Below are positions 37,743-47,119 of a stretch of 64,000 nucleotides of DNA, piece after piece. Positions within the stretch are counted from its first letter, which is position 1, and each line of letters starts with the position of its first letter. Under the pieces are notes generated by a model. That model was not told where the DNA came from, searched no databases, and saw only the letters and a program-made list of their open reading frames with translations. This stretch comes from Roseibium suaedae (lineage in GTDB: Bacteria > Pseudomonadota > Alphaproteobacteria > Rhizobiales > Stappiaceae): the NCBI RefSeq assembly GCF_900142725.1, contig NZ_FRBW01000002.1, positions 958,710 through 1,022,709 on the forward strand, read 5' to 3'. A program made the translations under genes and the position numbers.

Positions 37743-37982
37743 ATGGCAGCAGTCGGAAACAATTACGCCAAGCGGAATGAAAAACCTAGCCTTGCAGATT
37801 TCAACAAGGCCTGGTCCAGCACCCGCAAGAAGGCGATCCAGCAGGGGCAGCAATTGCGCTCCAACCTGACGAGTGTGTTTTCGACCACGGTCACCATCAG
37901 CCAGCAGCAGACGGTCAACGCCATTCAGGGCAGCTACTCGTCGACGGCCAGTGCGATGGCCCGCGTCAACATTCTGGTCTGA
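37743..37982 (+). CDS. 79-residue protein, probable flagellum-associated, undescribed
   Basis: A basic N-terminal half (KRNEKPSLADFNKAWSSTRKKAIQQGQQ) is followed by a Ser/Thr/Ala/Gln-rich C-terminal half (SVFSTTVTISQQQTVNA, then SYSSTASAMARVNILV). That half has the polar, evenly spaced hydrophobic pattern of flagellar axial-type proteins. There is no signal peptide and no clear ribosome-binding site, but a CtrA box lies immediately upstream, so the mRNA may be leaderless. It converges on flhA with 34 bases between stops. I do not recognise a family; a flagellar role is inferred from position and regulation only. Confidence 0.65.
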   Translation: MAAVGNNYAKRNEKPSLADFNKAWSSTRKKAIQQGQQLRSNLTSVFSTTVTISQQQTVNAIQGSYSSTASAMARVNILV

Positions 37983-38016
37983 CAGAAATCGCCTGATCCG
38001 GTCTTCAACCGCAAGA

Positions 38017-40179
38017 TCAGATCGCCCCAATCGTCTTCAGCTTTACCCGCGGATGCACTTCCGACTGGCTCATGACCGTCGTATGCGCCCGGAACCGCTC
38101 GACAATGGAGCGGACGAAAGGACGGGTCTGGGGCGAAGTCAGCAGCACCGGAACCTCACCCTGCTGGGCAGCGGCTTCGAACGCATCGCGCACCTTCACC
38201 ACGAACTCCTGCAGCTTGCTGGGCTGCATCGCGAGTTGGCGGTCATCCCCTTCGCCGACGATGGCCTCGAGGAACGCCTGCTCCCACTTCGGAGACATGG
38301 AAATCAGTGGCAGATACCCGCCGGGTGCCAGATTGGCGGCACAGATCTGGCGGCCAAGTCGGCTGCGGACATGCTCGGCAATAGTACTGGTGTTGCGCGT
38401 CATGCCGGTGACTTCGGAGACGCCTTCCAGAATAGTACCGAGATCGCGGATCGACACCCGTTCGCCCAGCAGCGTCTGAAGAACACGCTGCAGACCGGAC
38501 ACGGTGATCTGACCCGGAATGAGATCGTCCACCAGCTTTGCCTGATCGCCCTTCATTTCCTTGAGCAGCTTCTGGACGTCGCCGTAAGTCAGGATCTCGC
38601 TAACATTGTTCTTGATGGTCTCGGTCAGGTGAGTGGAGAGAACCGTTGCCGGGTCCACCACCGTGTATCCGCGCAAGGAGGCATCCTCGCGGTACTGCGC
38701 TTCCACCCAGGTCGCAGGCAGACCGAAGGTGGGTTCGGTGGTATGGGTGCCCGGCAGCTTGACCTGTCCGCCAGCCGGATCCATCACCATGAAATGGTTC
38801 GGATAGAGGATGCCGCGGCCAGCCTCCACTTCCTTGACCTTGATGATGTACTCGTTGGCGCCGAGCTGAATGTTGTCGAGGATCCGGACCGGCGGCATGA
38901 TCACGCCCATATCGGTCGCGACTTGGCGGCGCAGCGCCTTGATCTGCTCGGTCAGCTGGTCGCCGCCACCCGGCTCCCGGCCATTGATCAGCGGCAGCAG
39001 AGCATAGCCCAGCTCGATGCGCAGTTCGTCCATCTTGAGCGCGTCTGTGATCGGCGGCTCCGGCGGCGGCTTGGGCGCGGATTCAATGGCCTTCTTGACC
39101 TCGGCGGCGGTGGCAACTTCCTTCTTCTTGTTACCGATCGTATAGGCCAGATAGCCCGCACCACCGGCGAGGCCGAGGAACGGGATCATCGGAATGCCCG
39201 GCAGCAGAGACAGGATCACCATGACCGCCGAGGACATGCCGAGTGCCTTCGGATAGCCGGTGAACTGGGTGGCCAGCGCCTTGTCGGCAGCTCCCTGTAC
39301 CCCGGCCTTGGACACGAGGATACCGGCTGCGGTGGACACGATCAGCGCCGGGATCTGGGACACCAGACCGTCACCGATTGTCAGCAGGGTGTAGTTGTTC
39401 GCAGCTTCCGAGAAGGACAGCTCCATCTGCGCGACGCCGATGAAGATGCCGCCCAGAATGTTGATGAAGGTAATCAGCAGGCCCGCGATAGCATCACCGC
39501 GCACGAACTTGGACGCACCGTCCATGGCCCCGAAGAACGCGCTCTCGGATTCCAGGTCGCGGCGGCGGGTGCGGGCTTCATTCTCGTCGATCAGGCCCGA
39601 GGACAGGTCGGCGTCGATCGCCATCTGCTTGCCGGGCATGGCATCCAGGGTGAAACGCGCCGCGACTTCCGCGATACGTCCGGAACCCTTGGTGATGACG
39701 ATGAAGTTCACGATCACAAGGATCGCGAAGACGATCACACCGATGACGAAGTTGCCGCCCATCACCAGGTTGCCGAAGGACTGGATCACCTGGCCTGCTG
39801 CCGCCGTGCCTTCATGCCCGTTGGACAAGATCAGGCGCGTGGACGAGATGTTCAATCCCAGCCGCAGCATGGTGGAGATCAGCAGAACCGTCGGGAAGGA
39901 CGAGAACTCGAGGGGCTTCTGGATGAACAGCCCCGTCATCAGGATCAGGACCGAGAAGATGATCGACACTGCCAGGAACATGTCCAGCATGATCGAGGGC
40001 ATCGGCAGGATCATCATGGTCAGGATGACCATGACGCCGATGGCGAGCCCCGTGTCGCCGCGTCTCAGCGTGGAGGCGATTTCGGCGAAACTGGCCATGG
40101 AGAAACCGCCGGCTGTGCCAGCCGGCTGATCAGGTACGCTCGGTACCTTCCCCTCATTTCCAGACGTCGTATCCGCCAT
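38017..40179 (-). CDS. flhA: flagellar export gate protein FlhA
   Basis: A 720-residue export-gate subunit of the flagellar type III secretion system. The N-terminal half has eight membrane helices (about residues 45-330), including the conserved FHIPEP-like region near GKQMAIDADLSSGLIDE; the C-terminal cytoplasmic half forms the nonameric ring that docks chaperone-substrate complexes. I start at ATG 40179 (MADTTSG), seven bases after AGGA; an ATG two codons upstream overlaps that site. It is the last gene of the fliF-to-flhA series, 137 bases after flbD. Confidence 0.96.
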   Translation of the reverse strand: MADTTSGNEGKVPSVPDQPAGTAGGFSMASFAEIASTLRRGDTGLAIGVMVILTMMILPMPSIMLDMFLAVSIIFSVLILMTGLFIQKPLEFSSFPTVLLISTMLRLGLNISSTRLILSNGHEGTAAAGQVIQSFGNLVMGGNFVIGVIVFAILVIVNFIVITKGSGRIAEVAARFTLDAMPGKQMAIDADLSSGLIDENEARTRRRDLESESAFFGAMDGASKFVRGDAIAGLLITFINILGGIFIGVAQMELSFSEAANNYTLLTIGDGLVSQIPALIVSTAAGILVSKAGVQGAADKALATQFTGYPKALGMSSAVMVILSLLPGIPMIPFLGLAGGAGYLAYTIGNKKKEVATAAEVKKAIESAPKPPPEPPITDALKMDELRIELGYALLPLINGREPGGGDQLTEQIKALRRQVATDMGVIMPPVRILDNIQLGANEYIIKVKEVEAGRGILYPNHFMVMDPAGGQVKLPGTHTTEPTFGLPATWVEAQYREDASLRGYTVVDPATVLSTHLTETIKNNVSEILTYGDVQKLLKEMKGDQAKLVDDLIPGQITVSGLQRVLQTLLGERVSIRDLGTILEGVSEVTGMTRNTSTIAEHVRSRLGRQICAANLAPGGYLPLISMSPKWEQAFLEAIVGEGDDRQLAMQPSKLQEFVVKVRDAFEAAAQQGEVPVLLTSPQTRPFVRSIVERFRAHTTVMSQSEVHPRVKLKTIGAI

Positions 40180-40316
40180 GTTCATTTCCTGAAGGCAGGG
40201 ACCTTGTCAGTCCTATCGAACTGCCTGCCGGGTCATCTTGCCAGATTCGCCGGGAATGCTTCGGACAAACAACCGTTCAGGTTGCCGGTCCGAAGGCTAA
40301 TCCCCGCATTAGGCTC

Positions 40317-41675
40317 TCAGTAGGCCGACCGGACTTCCCCCGGTCCTGGCACCTGAAGCCCTTCATCCGTGTATTGATTGAGCTTGTTGCGCAGGGTGCG
40401 GATCGAGATGCCGAGGATCTTTGCCGCATGGGTCCGGTTGCCAAGGCAATGGTCCAGCGTGTCGAGGATCAGATCCCGTTCCACATCGGCAACAGTGCGC
40501 CCGACGAAGGACCGGGACACCGCTTCTGCCGCCTGGGCTGCCCGTTCTGCGGGCCCGCGCGAATTCTGGATCGGGCTGCCATCCGGCATCAAAATCGCTT
40601 CCGCGCCAATCTCATCGCCATGCGCCAGGAGCACAGCGCGGTGCATGGTGTTTTCCAGCTCGCGCACGTTGCCCTGCCACGGGTTCACCGTCAGCGCCTG
40701 CCGGGCTTCGACCGACAGAGGCAGCGCCGGAACACCGTTGATCTTGGCATAGTGCTCGACGAAGAACCGCGCCAGTTCCAGAACGTCCGCAGGACGGTCC
40801 CGCAGCGGCGGCAGCTTCAGATTAACCACATTGAGACGGAAGAGAAGATCCTCGCGGAACGAGCCTTCCCGCACCGCTTCACCGAGATCCCGGTTCGAAG
40901 TCGCAAGGATCCGGATGTTGACCGGCACAGGTCGCGTGCCGCCAACGCGGTCGATCACACGTTCCTGGATCGCGCGGAGCAGCTTGGCCTGGAGGCGCAC
41001 ATCCATTTCGGAAATTTCGTCGAGGAGAAGCGTGCCGCCATCAGCCTCTTCGAACTTGCCGACACGGCGTGCCACGGCGCCGGTGAAAGCGCCCTTTTCA
41101 TGCCCGAAGAGTTCGGACTCCAGCAGATGCTCGGGGATCGCAGCGCAGTTGATGGAAATGAACGGCTTGTTGGAGCGGTTGGAGCAGCGGTGCACATGGC
41201 GGGCGATGACTTCCTTACCGGTCCCGGATTCACCGGTGATCAGGACGGACGCATCGGACGGCGCAATCTGCTCGGCCAGGCGCACGACGGAGGCCATGGC
41301 ATCATCCCGGTAAATCAGGTCGCCCTGATCCTGCGACACGGCTGCCAGAACCGCCGCAATCAGCTCGGGATCCGGCGGCAGCGGGATATATTCCTTCGCG
41401 CCAGCGCGGATGGCGGAAACGGCGGCCTGAGCATCCGTTTCAACACCGCAGGCAACCACCGGCACATGCACCCGCTCGGCCTGTAGCTTGTTCAAAAGGC
41501 TTGCAATGTCGAGACCGACATCGACCATCAGCAGATCCGCGCCCCGGCCGGAACGCAGAACCTTCAAGGCCCCTTCGATATCATCCGATTGGGTGACCTG
41601 CGCCCCGCGCTGCATGGCGATCTTGGTCGCCGTTGTGAGCTGGCCGCCCAGTGTACCAACAATAAGAAGTCGCAT
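40317..41675 (-). CDS. flbD: sigma-54-dependent flagellar regulator FlbD
   Basis: A 452-residue NtrC-type activator. Residues 1-115 form a receiver-like domain: Asp52 sits at the phosphoacceptor place, but the acidic pair after strand 1 is missing (LLIVGTLGG), as in Caulobacter FlbD, whose activity depends on FliX rather than phosphorylation. The AAA+ domain has Walker A GESGTGKE, the sigma-54 contact GAFTGA and Walker B GGTLLLDEI. A Fis-type HTH closes the protein (THAAKILGISIRTLRNKL). It should activate late flagellar genes and repress the early fliF operon. fliN precedes it by 17 bases. Confidence 0.94.
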   Translation of the reverse strand: MRLLIVGTLGGQLTTATKIAMQRGAQVTQSDDIEGALKVLRSGRGADLLMVDVGLDIASLLNKLQAERVHVPVVACGVETDAQAAVSAIRAGAKEYIPLPPDPELIAAVLAAVSQDQGDLIYRDDAMASVVRLAEQIAPSDASVLITGESGTGKEVIARHVHRCSNRSNKPFISINCAAIPEHLLESELFGHEKGAFTGAVARRVGKFEEADGGTLLLDEISEMDVRLQAKLLRAIQERVIDRVGGTRPVPVNIRILATSNRDLGEAVREGSFREDLLFRLNVVNLKLPPLRDRPADVLELARFFVEHYAKINGVPALPLSVEARQALTVNPWQGNVRELENTMHRAVLLAHGDEIGAEAILMPDGSPIQNSRGPAERAAQAAEAVSRSFVGRTVADVERDLILDTLDHCLGNRTHAAKILGISIRTLRNKLNQYTDEGLQVPGPGEVRSAY

Positions 41676-41692
41676 GACCGGCTCCTGACCCC

Positions 41693-42031
41693 TTAACGAT
41701 CTGCCTTGATGATTTCCGTCATGGTCACGCCGAGCTTGTCCTCAACGAGAACCACTTCGCCGCGCGCAACCAGCCGGTCATTCACGTAAATGTCGATGGC
41801 CTCACCGACCTTGCGGTCGAGTTCCAGCACGGTTCCTGAGGCAAGTTTCAAAAGCTCGGACACATGCATTCGGGAATGACCGAGAACTGCCGAGATCCGG
41901 ACAGGAACGTCGAATACGGCTTCCAGATCCGCCGCCGACTGGGGGCCATGGGTTTCCGAACCGTCACGGGACTCGCGGCCCGGCACTTCCAGTTCGTCCA
42001 GCGGGATACCGCCATCGTTGTCTTTGCTCAT
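41693..42031 (-). CDS. fliN: flagellar motor switch protein FliN
   Basis: A 112-residue C-ring subunit. An acidic linker (residues 1-35) precedes the SpoA domain with VFDVPVRISAVLGHSRM, LLKLASGTVLELDRKVGE and VNDRLVARGEVVLVEDKLGVTMTEI (quoted in pieces), complete to the C-terminus. It overlaps the end of fliH by four bases (ATGA on the minus strand). With FliG and FliM it forms the switch complex at the base of the flagellum; fliM is not in the window. Confidence 0.95.
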   Translation of the reverse strand: MSKDNDGGIPLDELEVPGRESRDGSETHGPQSAADLEAVFDVPVRISAVLGHSRMHVSELLKLASGTVLELDRKVGEAIDIYVNDRLVARGEVVLVEDKLGVTMTEIIKADR

Positions 42032-42717
42032 TGCCCGGTGTCCTTAGCCTCGTCTGCAGCTGCCTTGGGCGCGGCTTTCGCCGCCCGCGCCGCCAGATAG
42101 GCCCTGATGCTTGTGTCGATCTGCTTTTCCAGTTCCTTGCGGTCCCGCCGGATCCCGCCGTCGGCCCATTCGATATGGCAATCGCCCGGCCCGATATTAT
42201 CCTCGCCAAGGATCACCAGACGTCCGTCGAAACCTTTCTCGCGAATGATCGGATCCATCCGCTTTTTCAGGTTCTCGACATCCTTCAGCGCGATCCGGAT
42301 CACCAGATGCGGGGCGCGGCGCAAGGGGCCGAGACATTCAGAGACCAGCGCCACAACTTCGGCCAGCGGCTGACGGGCAATCAGATGCGCGCAAAGGCGG
42401 CGGGCTACCAGAAACGCCAGGCCGACGGCATCCCGCTCCTGGGAATTGATCCCCTCGTCGATGGTTTGAAGAACCTGCGCAACAGCGCCACCAAGGCGGT
42501 TCACCTCATCCGTGAGGATCTTTTCCTGGGTCGCCTGGAGATCCTTCAGCGCCTCCGCACGCCCCTGTTCGAAGCCCTTTTTCCGCGCAGCCTCCACCAA
42601 TGCCTGGTGCTCCGACACCGGGATCATTGGAATCTGCGGTTCCGGAGCGGCCTCAACCACAGGCTCTACCGGCTCGGAGAAGTCCATATCGAACAGGAAT
42701 TTTGACGGATTGGTCAT
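42028..42717 (-). CDS. fliH: flagellar assembly protein FliH
   Basis: A 229-residue FliH/HrpE-type regulator of the FliI export ATPase. It starts NPSKFLFDMDF, as in other alphaproteobacterial FliH, has a central coiled coil (about 40-95: EAARKKGFEQGRAEALKDLQ, containing the GxxxA-type repeat) and a C-terminal domain with DCHIEWADGGIRRD, which matches the conserved V-ATPase subunit E-like part. The C-terminus is Ala/Lys-rich. I chose ATG 42717; an ATG three codons upstream (42726) is possible, and neither has a strong ribosome site. Between fliG and fliN in the operon. Confidence 0.88.
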   Translation of the reverse strand: MTNPSKFLFDMDFSEPVEPVVEAAPEPQIPMIPVSEHQALVEAARKKGFEQGRAEALKDLQATQEKILTDEVNRLGGAVAQVLQTIDEGINSQERDAVGLAFLVARRLCAHLIARQPLAEVVALVSECLGPLRRAPHLVIRIALKDVENLKKRMDPIIREKGFDGRLVILGEDNIGPGDCHIEWADGGIRRDRKELEKQIDTSIRAYLAARAAKAAPKAAADEAKDTGQ

Positions 42718-42753
42718 TCTGCCCATAATCTAGTTACGATCGCTGTCCTGTTA

Positions 42754-43806
42754 TCAGTAGATGATCTCGTCATCGCTCTTCGACTTGGAGATCATGATCT
42801 CGCCCTTCGCGGCCAGATCCTTCGCCGTGTTCACCATGCCGGTCTGTGCATCGTCCACATCCCTAAGACGCACGGGACCGAGCGCATCCATATCGTCCTT
42901 GAGCAGCTTGGCTGCACGCGACGACATATTGCCGAAGAAGAACTCGCGCGCCTGATCCGTGGAGCCCTTGAGTGCGATGGCGAGACGGTCCTTCTCGACG
43001 TTCCGCAGCAGGGTCTGGCAGCTTGCCGCATCCAGCTTGATCAGATCGTCGAAGGTGAACATCAACGTCTTGATGCGGTCTGCTGCTTCGCGGTTCTCTT
43101 CTTCCAGCGCCGCCAGGAAGCGGGCTTCCGTCTGGCGGTCGAAATTGTTGAAGATCTCCGCCATCATCTCATGGCTGTCGCGCCGCGATGTGTTGGTCAG
43201 GTTGGACATGAACTCGACACGCAGGGTCTGCTCAACCTTTTCCAGAACTTCCTTCTGGACCGCATCCATGCGCAGCATGCGGCTGACGACTTCAAGCGCC
43301 AGCTCTTCCGGCAGAATGCCAAGGACACGAGCGGCGTGGTCGGACTTGATCTTCGACAAGACCACAGCAACGGTCTGAGGATATTCGTTCTTGAGATAGT
43401 TCGCCAGAACGTTTTCCTGAACGTTCGAGAGCTTCTCCCACATGTTGCGGCCTGCCGGGCCACGGATTTCTTCCATGATGATGCTGACGCGGTCACCCGG
43501 AAGGAAGTTGGCCAGCAGCCGCTCGGTCGCATCCACGTTGCCTGTCAGCGCACCGCGGGAGGCGATCTTGCGAACAAAGTCCTTGAACAGCGACTCCAGC
43601 ATCGTCGGCGTCACAGGCCCCAGATTGGCCATGGCCGCAGATACCTGACGCACCTCGATTTCATCAAGGCGCTCCCAGATCGGCTTTCCGTGCATCTCAC
43701 CGAGGGCGAGCAGTAGAACGGCAGCTCTTTCCGCCCCACGAAGCTCGCGGTCTGTCTCATCTGCGGAGACTGTCAGCTGTTTCTGAAGCGCATCACCCCC
43801 AGCCAT
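42754..43806 (-). CDS. fliG: flagellar motor switch protein FliG
   Basis: A 350-residue rotor protein. The N-terminal domain binds FliF, the middle domain carries [13 protein letters not shown] (an EYPQ form of the usual EHPQ motif), and the C-terminal domain has the torque helix with alternating charges in the region [20 protein letters not shown] and RLAIALKG. It couples proton or sodium flow through the stators to rotation and sets direction with CheY. It follows fliF by two bases; the stop is 36 bases before fliH. Confidence 0.95.
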   Translation of the reverse strand: MAGGDALQKQLTVSADETDRELRGAERAAVLLLALGEMHGKPIWERLDEIEVRQVSAAMANLGPVTPTMLESLFKDFVRKIASRGALTGNVDATERLLANFLPGDRVSIIMEEIRGPAGRNMWEKLSNVQENVLANYLKNEYPQTVAVVLSKIKSDHAARVLGILPEELALEVVSRMLRMDAVQKEVLEKVEQTLRVEFMSNLTNTSRRDSHEMMAEIFNNFDRQTEARFLAALEEENREAADRIKTLMFTFDDLIKLDAASCQTLLRNVEKDRLAIALKGSTDQAREFFFGNMSSRAAKLLKDDMDALGPVRLRDVDDAQTGMVNTAKDLAAKGEIMISKSKSDDEIIY

Positions 43807-43808
43807 GA

Positions 43809-45422
43809 TCAGGCAGCCTCCTCAAGCCAGCCGCGCACGATGCTGACGGCCTCTGTCGGATGATCCTCGATCATGGCGCCAACCTTGGAGATCGAGCTGG
43901 CCTGGAGCGCGCCTTCCTGCTTGGCTTCTTCAATCCACTCGATGCGGAACTCGTCTTCCTCATCCTTTGCTTCGGCCGGCAGGGCGGTTTCGGCGATCAG
44001 CATGCCATCCGGACCGATGACCAGTTCCTGCGGCATGCGCTCTTCCGGCGTCACGATGCGGCGGAGCAGCGGGCGAACCACGAAGAGGAGGAGCAGAAGG
44101 GAGATCAGCAGCAGGACACCAAGTTCTGCAAAGCGCATGATGTCTTCGCGGGTGAAGTCGAACAGGCCAGCGGTCGCGACGTCTTCAACCTGCGGGGGCT
44201 GCGCGAACTGGAGGTTCACAACCTCAACCACATCGCCCCGGGTCGCATCAAAGCCGACTGCGGAACGCACGAGCACGGCAATCCGGTCCAGGGCTTCCTG
44301 GGAGCGCGGAGAATAGGCAACCTGACCATCCGCGTTGGGCGCATAGACCCCGTCAATCAGGACCGCAACGGAGAGCCGCTTGATCTGGCCGGCCTCAACG
44401 ATCTGGGTCTTGGTGGACTTGGAAATCTCGTAGTTGACGATTTCCTCGGTCGCGCTGGAGTCGTCCCGGCGCCCCGGCCCCTGGTTGTTGTTGCCACCAT
44501 TCGGGATCTGATTACCGACAGTGACTTCATTCTGCGCTTCGGTGCTGGAAGACGCCTCTTCCTTCGATTGGGTCGACCGGACAACCTGACCTTCCGGATC
44601 GAAGCTCTCGGTCGTTTCCGTGGTGCGGTTGAAATCAACGTCCGCAGCCACACGAACGCGGGCACGGCCCGGGCCGACAACGCTGTTCAGAATCTCCTCG
44701 ACCTGATTGCGCAGCCGGGATTCAATCTCGACAACCCGCTCCTGAAGCGAGCCGGAGACAATCCCTTCCTGATCGGAATCCGTCCCTGAGGCAAGCAAGC
44801 GGCCCGTCTCATCGACGATAGAGACATGTTCAGGATCTAAGCCCTCCACGGCGGTTGCAACGAGATGCTGAACCGCCCGGATCTCACCCGGGCCCAGCGA
44901 GCCGCGCACATTCAGGACAATGGAAGCAGACGGCGGGCGCCGGTCGCGCTGAAACAGCTGACGCTCCGGGATCACCAGATGCACGCGCGCGGAGTTGATA
45001 CGGTCAATCGATGAAATGCTGCGGGACAGTTCGCCTTCGATTGCGCGCAGGTGATTGATGTTCTGAACGAAGCTGGTCGCGCCGAGCGTATCGGTACGGT
45101 CGAAGATCTCATAACCGATGTTGCCGCCCGTCGGCAGGCCGTCTTCGGCAAGACGCATGCGCAGCCGGGCAACCTGCTCTGCGGGGACAAGGATCTGACT
45201 GCCGTCGCGCTTGATCTCGAACTCGACACCGAGAGACTCGAGCTGATTGACGATCGCGCTGGAGTCTTCGAGCGTCAGATCGGAATAGAGCTGGGTCATC
45301 TGGGGCGCCGTCACCCGGAAGATGATGAACGCAAAGACGCCAACCAGAATGGCCGCGACCGCCCCCATGGCCGCAACACGGGTTGGTCCCAGCGTTTTAA
45401 TGAATTCGATCAATCCGTTCAC
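43809..45422 (-). CDS. fliF: flagellar MS-ring protein FliF
   Basis: A 537-residue MS-ring subunit with two membrane helices (about residues 17-37 and 427-450) flanking a periplasmic region with the YscJ/FliF ring-building motifs ([31 protein letters not shown]). The C-terminal cytoplasmic tail ends in an acidic helix that binds FliG. It is the first gene of fliF-fliG-fliH-fliN-flbD-flhA. A perfect CtrA box lies 101 bases upstream of the ATG, so the operon is probably a class II flagellar operon activated by CtrA. Confidence 0.96.
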   Translation of the reverse strand: MNGLIEFIKTLGPTRVAAMGAVAAILVGVFAFIIFRVTAPQMTQLYSDLTLEDSSAIVNQLESLGVEFEIKRDGSQILVPAEQVARLRMRLAEDGLPTGGNIGYEIFDRTDTLGATSFVQNINHLRAIEGELSRSISSIDRINSARVHLVIPERQLFQRDRRPPSASIVLNVRGSLGPGEIRAVQHLVATAVEGLDPEHVSIVDETGRLLASGTDSDQEGIVSGSLQERVVEIESRLRNQVEEILNSVVGPGRARVRVAADVDFNRTTETTESFDPEGQVVRSTQSKEEASSSTEAQNEVTVGNQIPNGGNNNQGPGRRDDSSATEEIVNYEISKSTKTQIVEAGQIKRLSVAVLIDGVYAPNADGQVAYSPRSQEALDRIAVLVRSAVGFDATRGDVVEVVNLQFAQPPQVEDVATAGLFDFTREDIMRFAELGVLLLISLLLLLFVVRPLLRRIVTPEERMPQELVIGPDGMLIAETALPAEAKDEEDEFRIEWIEEAKQEGALQASSISKVGAMIEDHPTEAVSIVRGWLEEAA

Positions 45423-45523
45423 GATTGCCCGCTCGCGCTCTTATTTGCCCCGCCGTCGGATTCCTTTGGAACCCTTTGGTCACACACGCGTTAACCAATA
45501 GGCAAAATTTGCCGTTCAGAAGG

Positions 45524-45538
45524 TTAACAAGTGGTTAA
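45524..45538 (-). promoter_or_regulatory. CtrA-type box upstream of fliF
   Basis: Read toward fliF the site is TTAACCACTTGTTAA, followed by CC: an exact TTAA-N7-TTAA and nearly the same as the box at 37705-37719. It is 101 bases before the fliF ATG. The rest of the 45423-45850 gap holds the sciP terminator and no gene. Confidence 0.75.
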
Positions 45539-45762
45539 CGCCACATCCTAGACATGCCTGATTTGGCCATTTTCTGCCATTCTCAGTTATGCAATTTGCA
45601 AGAGAGGTGGGGAAAAGCTGCCTAGCGCGTTAACTCTTGAGAAATAATCTCAATTCGCGCGCAACCTACAGGCGTTCGAAGCGACTGCCGAGACCCGGTT
45701 TTGGCTAATCCACTGAAAGCACGGAAACTTCCGTCCCGGGCGTAAAGTGACGTCGGGAAAAC

Positions 45763-45790
45763 AAAAAAGGGCAGCCAGCGGCCACCCTGT
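45763..45790 (-). terminator. Rho-independent terminator of sciP
   Basis: On the minus strand GGGTGGCC, loop GCT, GGCTGCCC (8 bp with two wobbles), followed by TTTTTTGTTTTCCC. It starts 61 bases after the sciP stop. Confidence 0.85.
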
Positions 45791-45850
45791 TTCAGCATCC
45801 CGAACATCGGAATTAATGTGTTTTACCGCCTTGGCAGACAGCGCCGGACG

Positions 45851-46126
45851 TCAGTTCCGGTACTGCTGGATTCGCGTGGCCCGAAGACCAGCAAGTCCAT
45901 GTTTCTCGATCGAGCTCTGCCAGGAGAGGAATTCCTCTACAGTCAGCGTATACCGCTGGCAGGCTTCTTCAAGAGAAAGGAGACCACCGCGCACGGCCGC
46001 AACCACCTCTGCCTTTCGACGTATCACCCACCGCTTCGTTGAAGTCGGCGGAAGATCCGCGATGGTAAGGGGGCTCCCATCGGGCCCGATGACATATTTT
46101 ACACGCGAACGAATTTGTTCGGTCAT
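45851..46126 (-). CDS. sciP: CtrA inhibitor SciP (DUF1153)
   Basis: A 91-residue helix-turn-helix protein of the DUF1153 family. The body is nearly invariant in alphaproteobacteria: SRVKYVIGPDGSPLTIADLP, then WVIRRKAEVVAAVRGGLLSLEEA, YTLTVEEFLSWQ and RATRIQQYR. In Caulobacter SciP binds CtrA and DNA and blocks CtrA-activated transcription in G1 phase. It sits between fliF and flgD, as in other members. ATG 46126 gives the family start. A near-CtrA site 57 bases upstream suggests feedback control. It carries its own terminator. Confidence 0.92.
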   Translation of the reverse strand: MTEQIRSRVKYVIGPDGSPLTIADLPPTSTKRWVIRRKAEVVAAVRGGLLSLEEACQRYTLTVEEFLSWQSSIEKHGLAGLRATRIQQYRN

Positions 46127-46182
46127 TGTACTCTCACACACAAACCATGACCAAGGTTGATGTTGAGAGTACAGGCAGCTGT

Positions 46183-46197
46183 TTAAAATTTACCTAA
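46183..46197. promoter_or_regulatory. one-mismatch CtrA-type site before sciP
   Basis: TTAAAATTTACCTAA: TTAA, seven bases, CTAA. One base from consensus, 57 bases upstream of the sciP ATG. The surrounding 46127-46330 is AT-rich, with no gene. Confidence 0.4.
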
Positions 46198-46333
46198 GCG
46201 CTCATAGACAGAATATTAACTATAAAACCTCGAATCTCTGAATGATATTTAAGAAAAACCCTTAGAACTTACCTCAATTCGTAACTAAGTGCCGAGGTTT
46301 TGTTAACCATGCGCAGAGTGGTTGGCAAAATGC

Positions 46334-46365
46334 AAAACGGCGCCCTCTTGATGCCGAGGACGCCG
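46334..46365 (-). terminator. Rho-independent terminator after flgD
   Basis: On the minus strand CGGCGTCCTC, 8-base loop, GAGGGCGCCG (10 bp with one wobble), then TTTT. Located about 60 bases after the flgD stop; ends the fliK-flgD transcript. Confidence 0.82.
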
Positions 46366-46423
46366 CCTAAATCCGAAAAATTAATTTTTACAATCGGTTG
46401 GATTCTTTCCCGAACGCAGTTCC

Positions 46424-47089
46424 TTAAGTCGCCTTGCTGACCGAGAGAACCGAGCTGACCGGAATCCGGAGCGAGCCAATCTTCAGATATGCCTCACCTG
46501 ACGACAGGTCTACTTCGTCCACGACACCGGTGAACTGGGTGGAAACGGTTTCCGTATTCCCCGCACTGTCCTTCATTTTAAAGGTAATGGAGTAGCTGCC
46601 GTCATCCGCCTTTGTGCCACTGTTGGTCGTGCCATCCCAGCTGTAGGTGCCGGATCCCTTTTCCATTTCCATGTCACCGCTGTAGATCAGGGCACCGGAG
46701 GTATTGCGGATCTCGACCGTACCCGTTGCCGCCTCACTGACATTATAGGACCAGTTGGCCTCGCCCCCGGTCAGCATCGTCGAGCTGCCAGATGCTGTGA
46801 CTTCCGCCCCAAGGTAGCTGACATAGCTGGAGGCACGGCTCGCCTCCATCGCAGAAACCAGAGTTTCGAGATACTGGTTGGTCTGGATCGATTGCTCGAC
46901 GGAAGAATACTGCACCAGCTGGTTGGTATATTCGGCCGAGTCCAGAGGATCGAGCGGATCCTGGTTCTGGATCTGAGTGGTCAACAGGGTCAGAAACAGC
47001 TCGTAATTGCCGCTCAACGCATTTGAAGCCGCATTGCTGCTCGACGTGGTAGACGACGAAGAAGACGAACTGGTCGATAAGATACTCAT
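46424..47089 (-). CDS. flgD: flagellar hook assembly protein FlgD
   Basis: A 221-residue hook-cap scaffold. A Ser/Thr-rich N-terminus (residues 1-20, export signal region) is followed by the FlgD motif FLTLLTTQIQNQDPLDPLDS and EYTNQLVQYSSVEQ, then a tudor/FlgD-Ig part with the repeat-like WSYNVSEAATGTVEIRNTSG and YSWDGTTNSGTKADDGSYS. It caps the growing hook and is exported through the FlhA gate. It follows fliK by 30 bases on the same strand. Confidence 0.94.
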   Translation of the reverse strand: MSILSTSSSSSSSTTSSSNAASNALSGNYELFLTLLTTQIQNQDPLDPLDSAEYTNQLVQYSSVEQSIQTNQYLETLVSAMEASRASSYVSYLGAEVTASGSSTMLTGGEANWSYNVSEAATGTVEIRNTSGALIYSGDMEMEKGSGTYSWDGTTNSGTKADDGSYSITFKMKDSAGNTETVSTQFTGVVDEVDLSSGEAYLKIGSLRIPVSSVLSVSKAT

Positions 47090-47119
47090 GTGCCAACTCC
47101 CATGTCTGGCTGTCCCGGA

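Noticed and set aside
37873..40323. An 816-codon open frame on the plus strand opposite flhA
   Set aside because: Antisense to flhA and with the Arg/Gln/His-rich composition of a shadow frame; no ribosome site.
45622..45807. 61-codon frame on the minus strand between sciP and fliF
   Set aside because: It spans the sciP terminator hairpin and T-tract and has no ribosome site.
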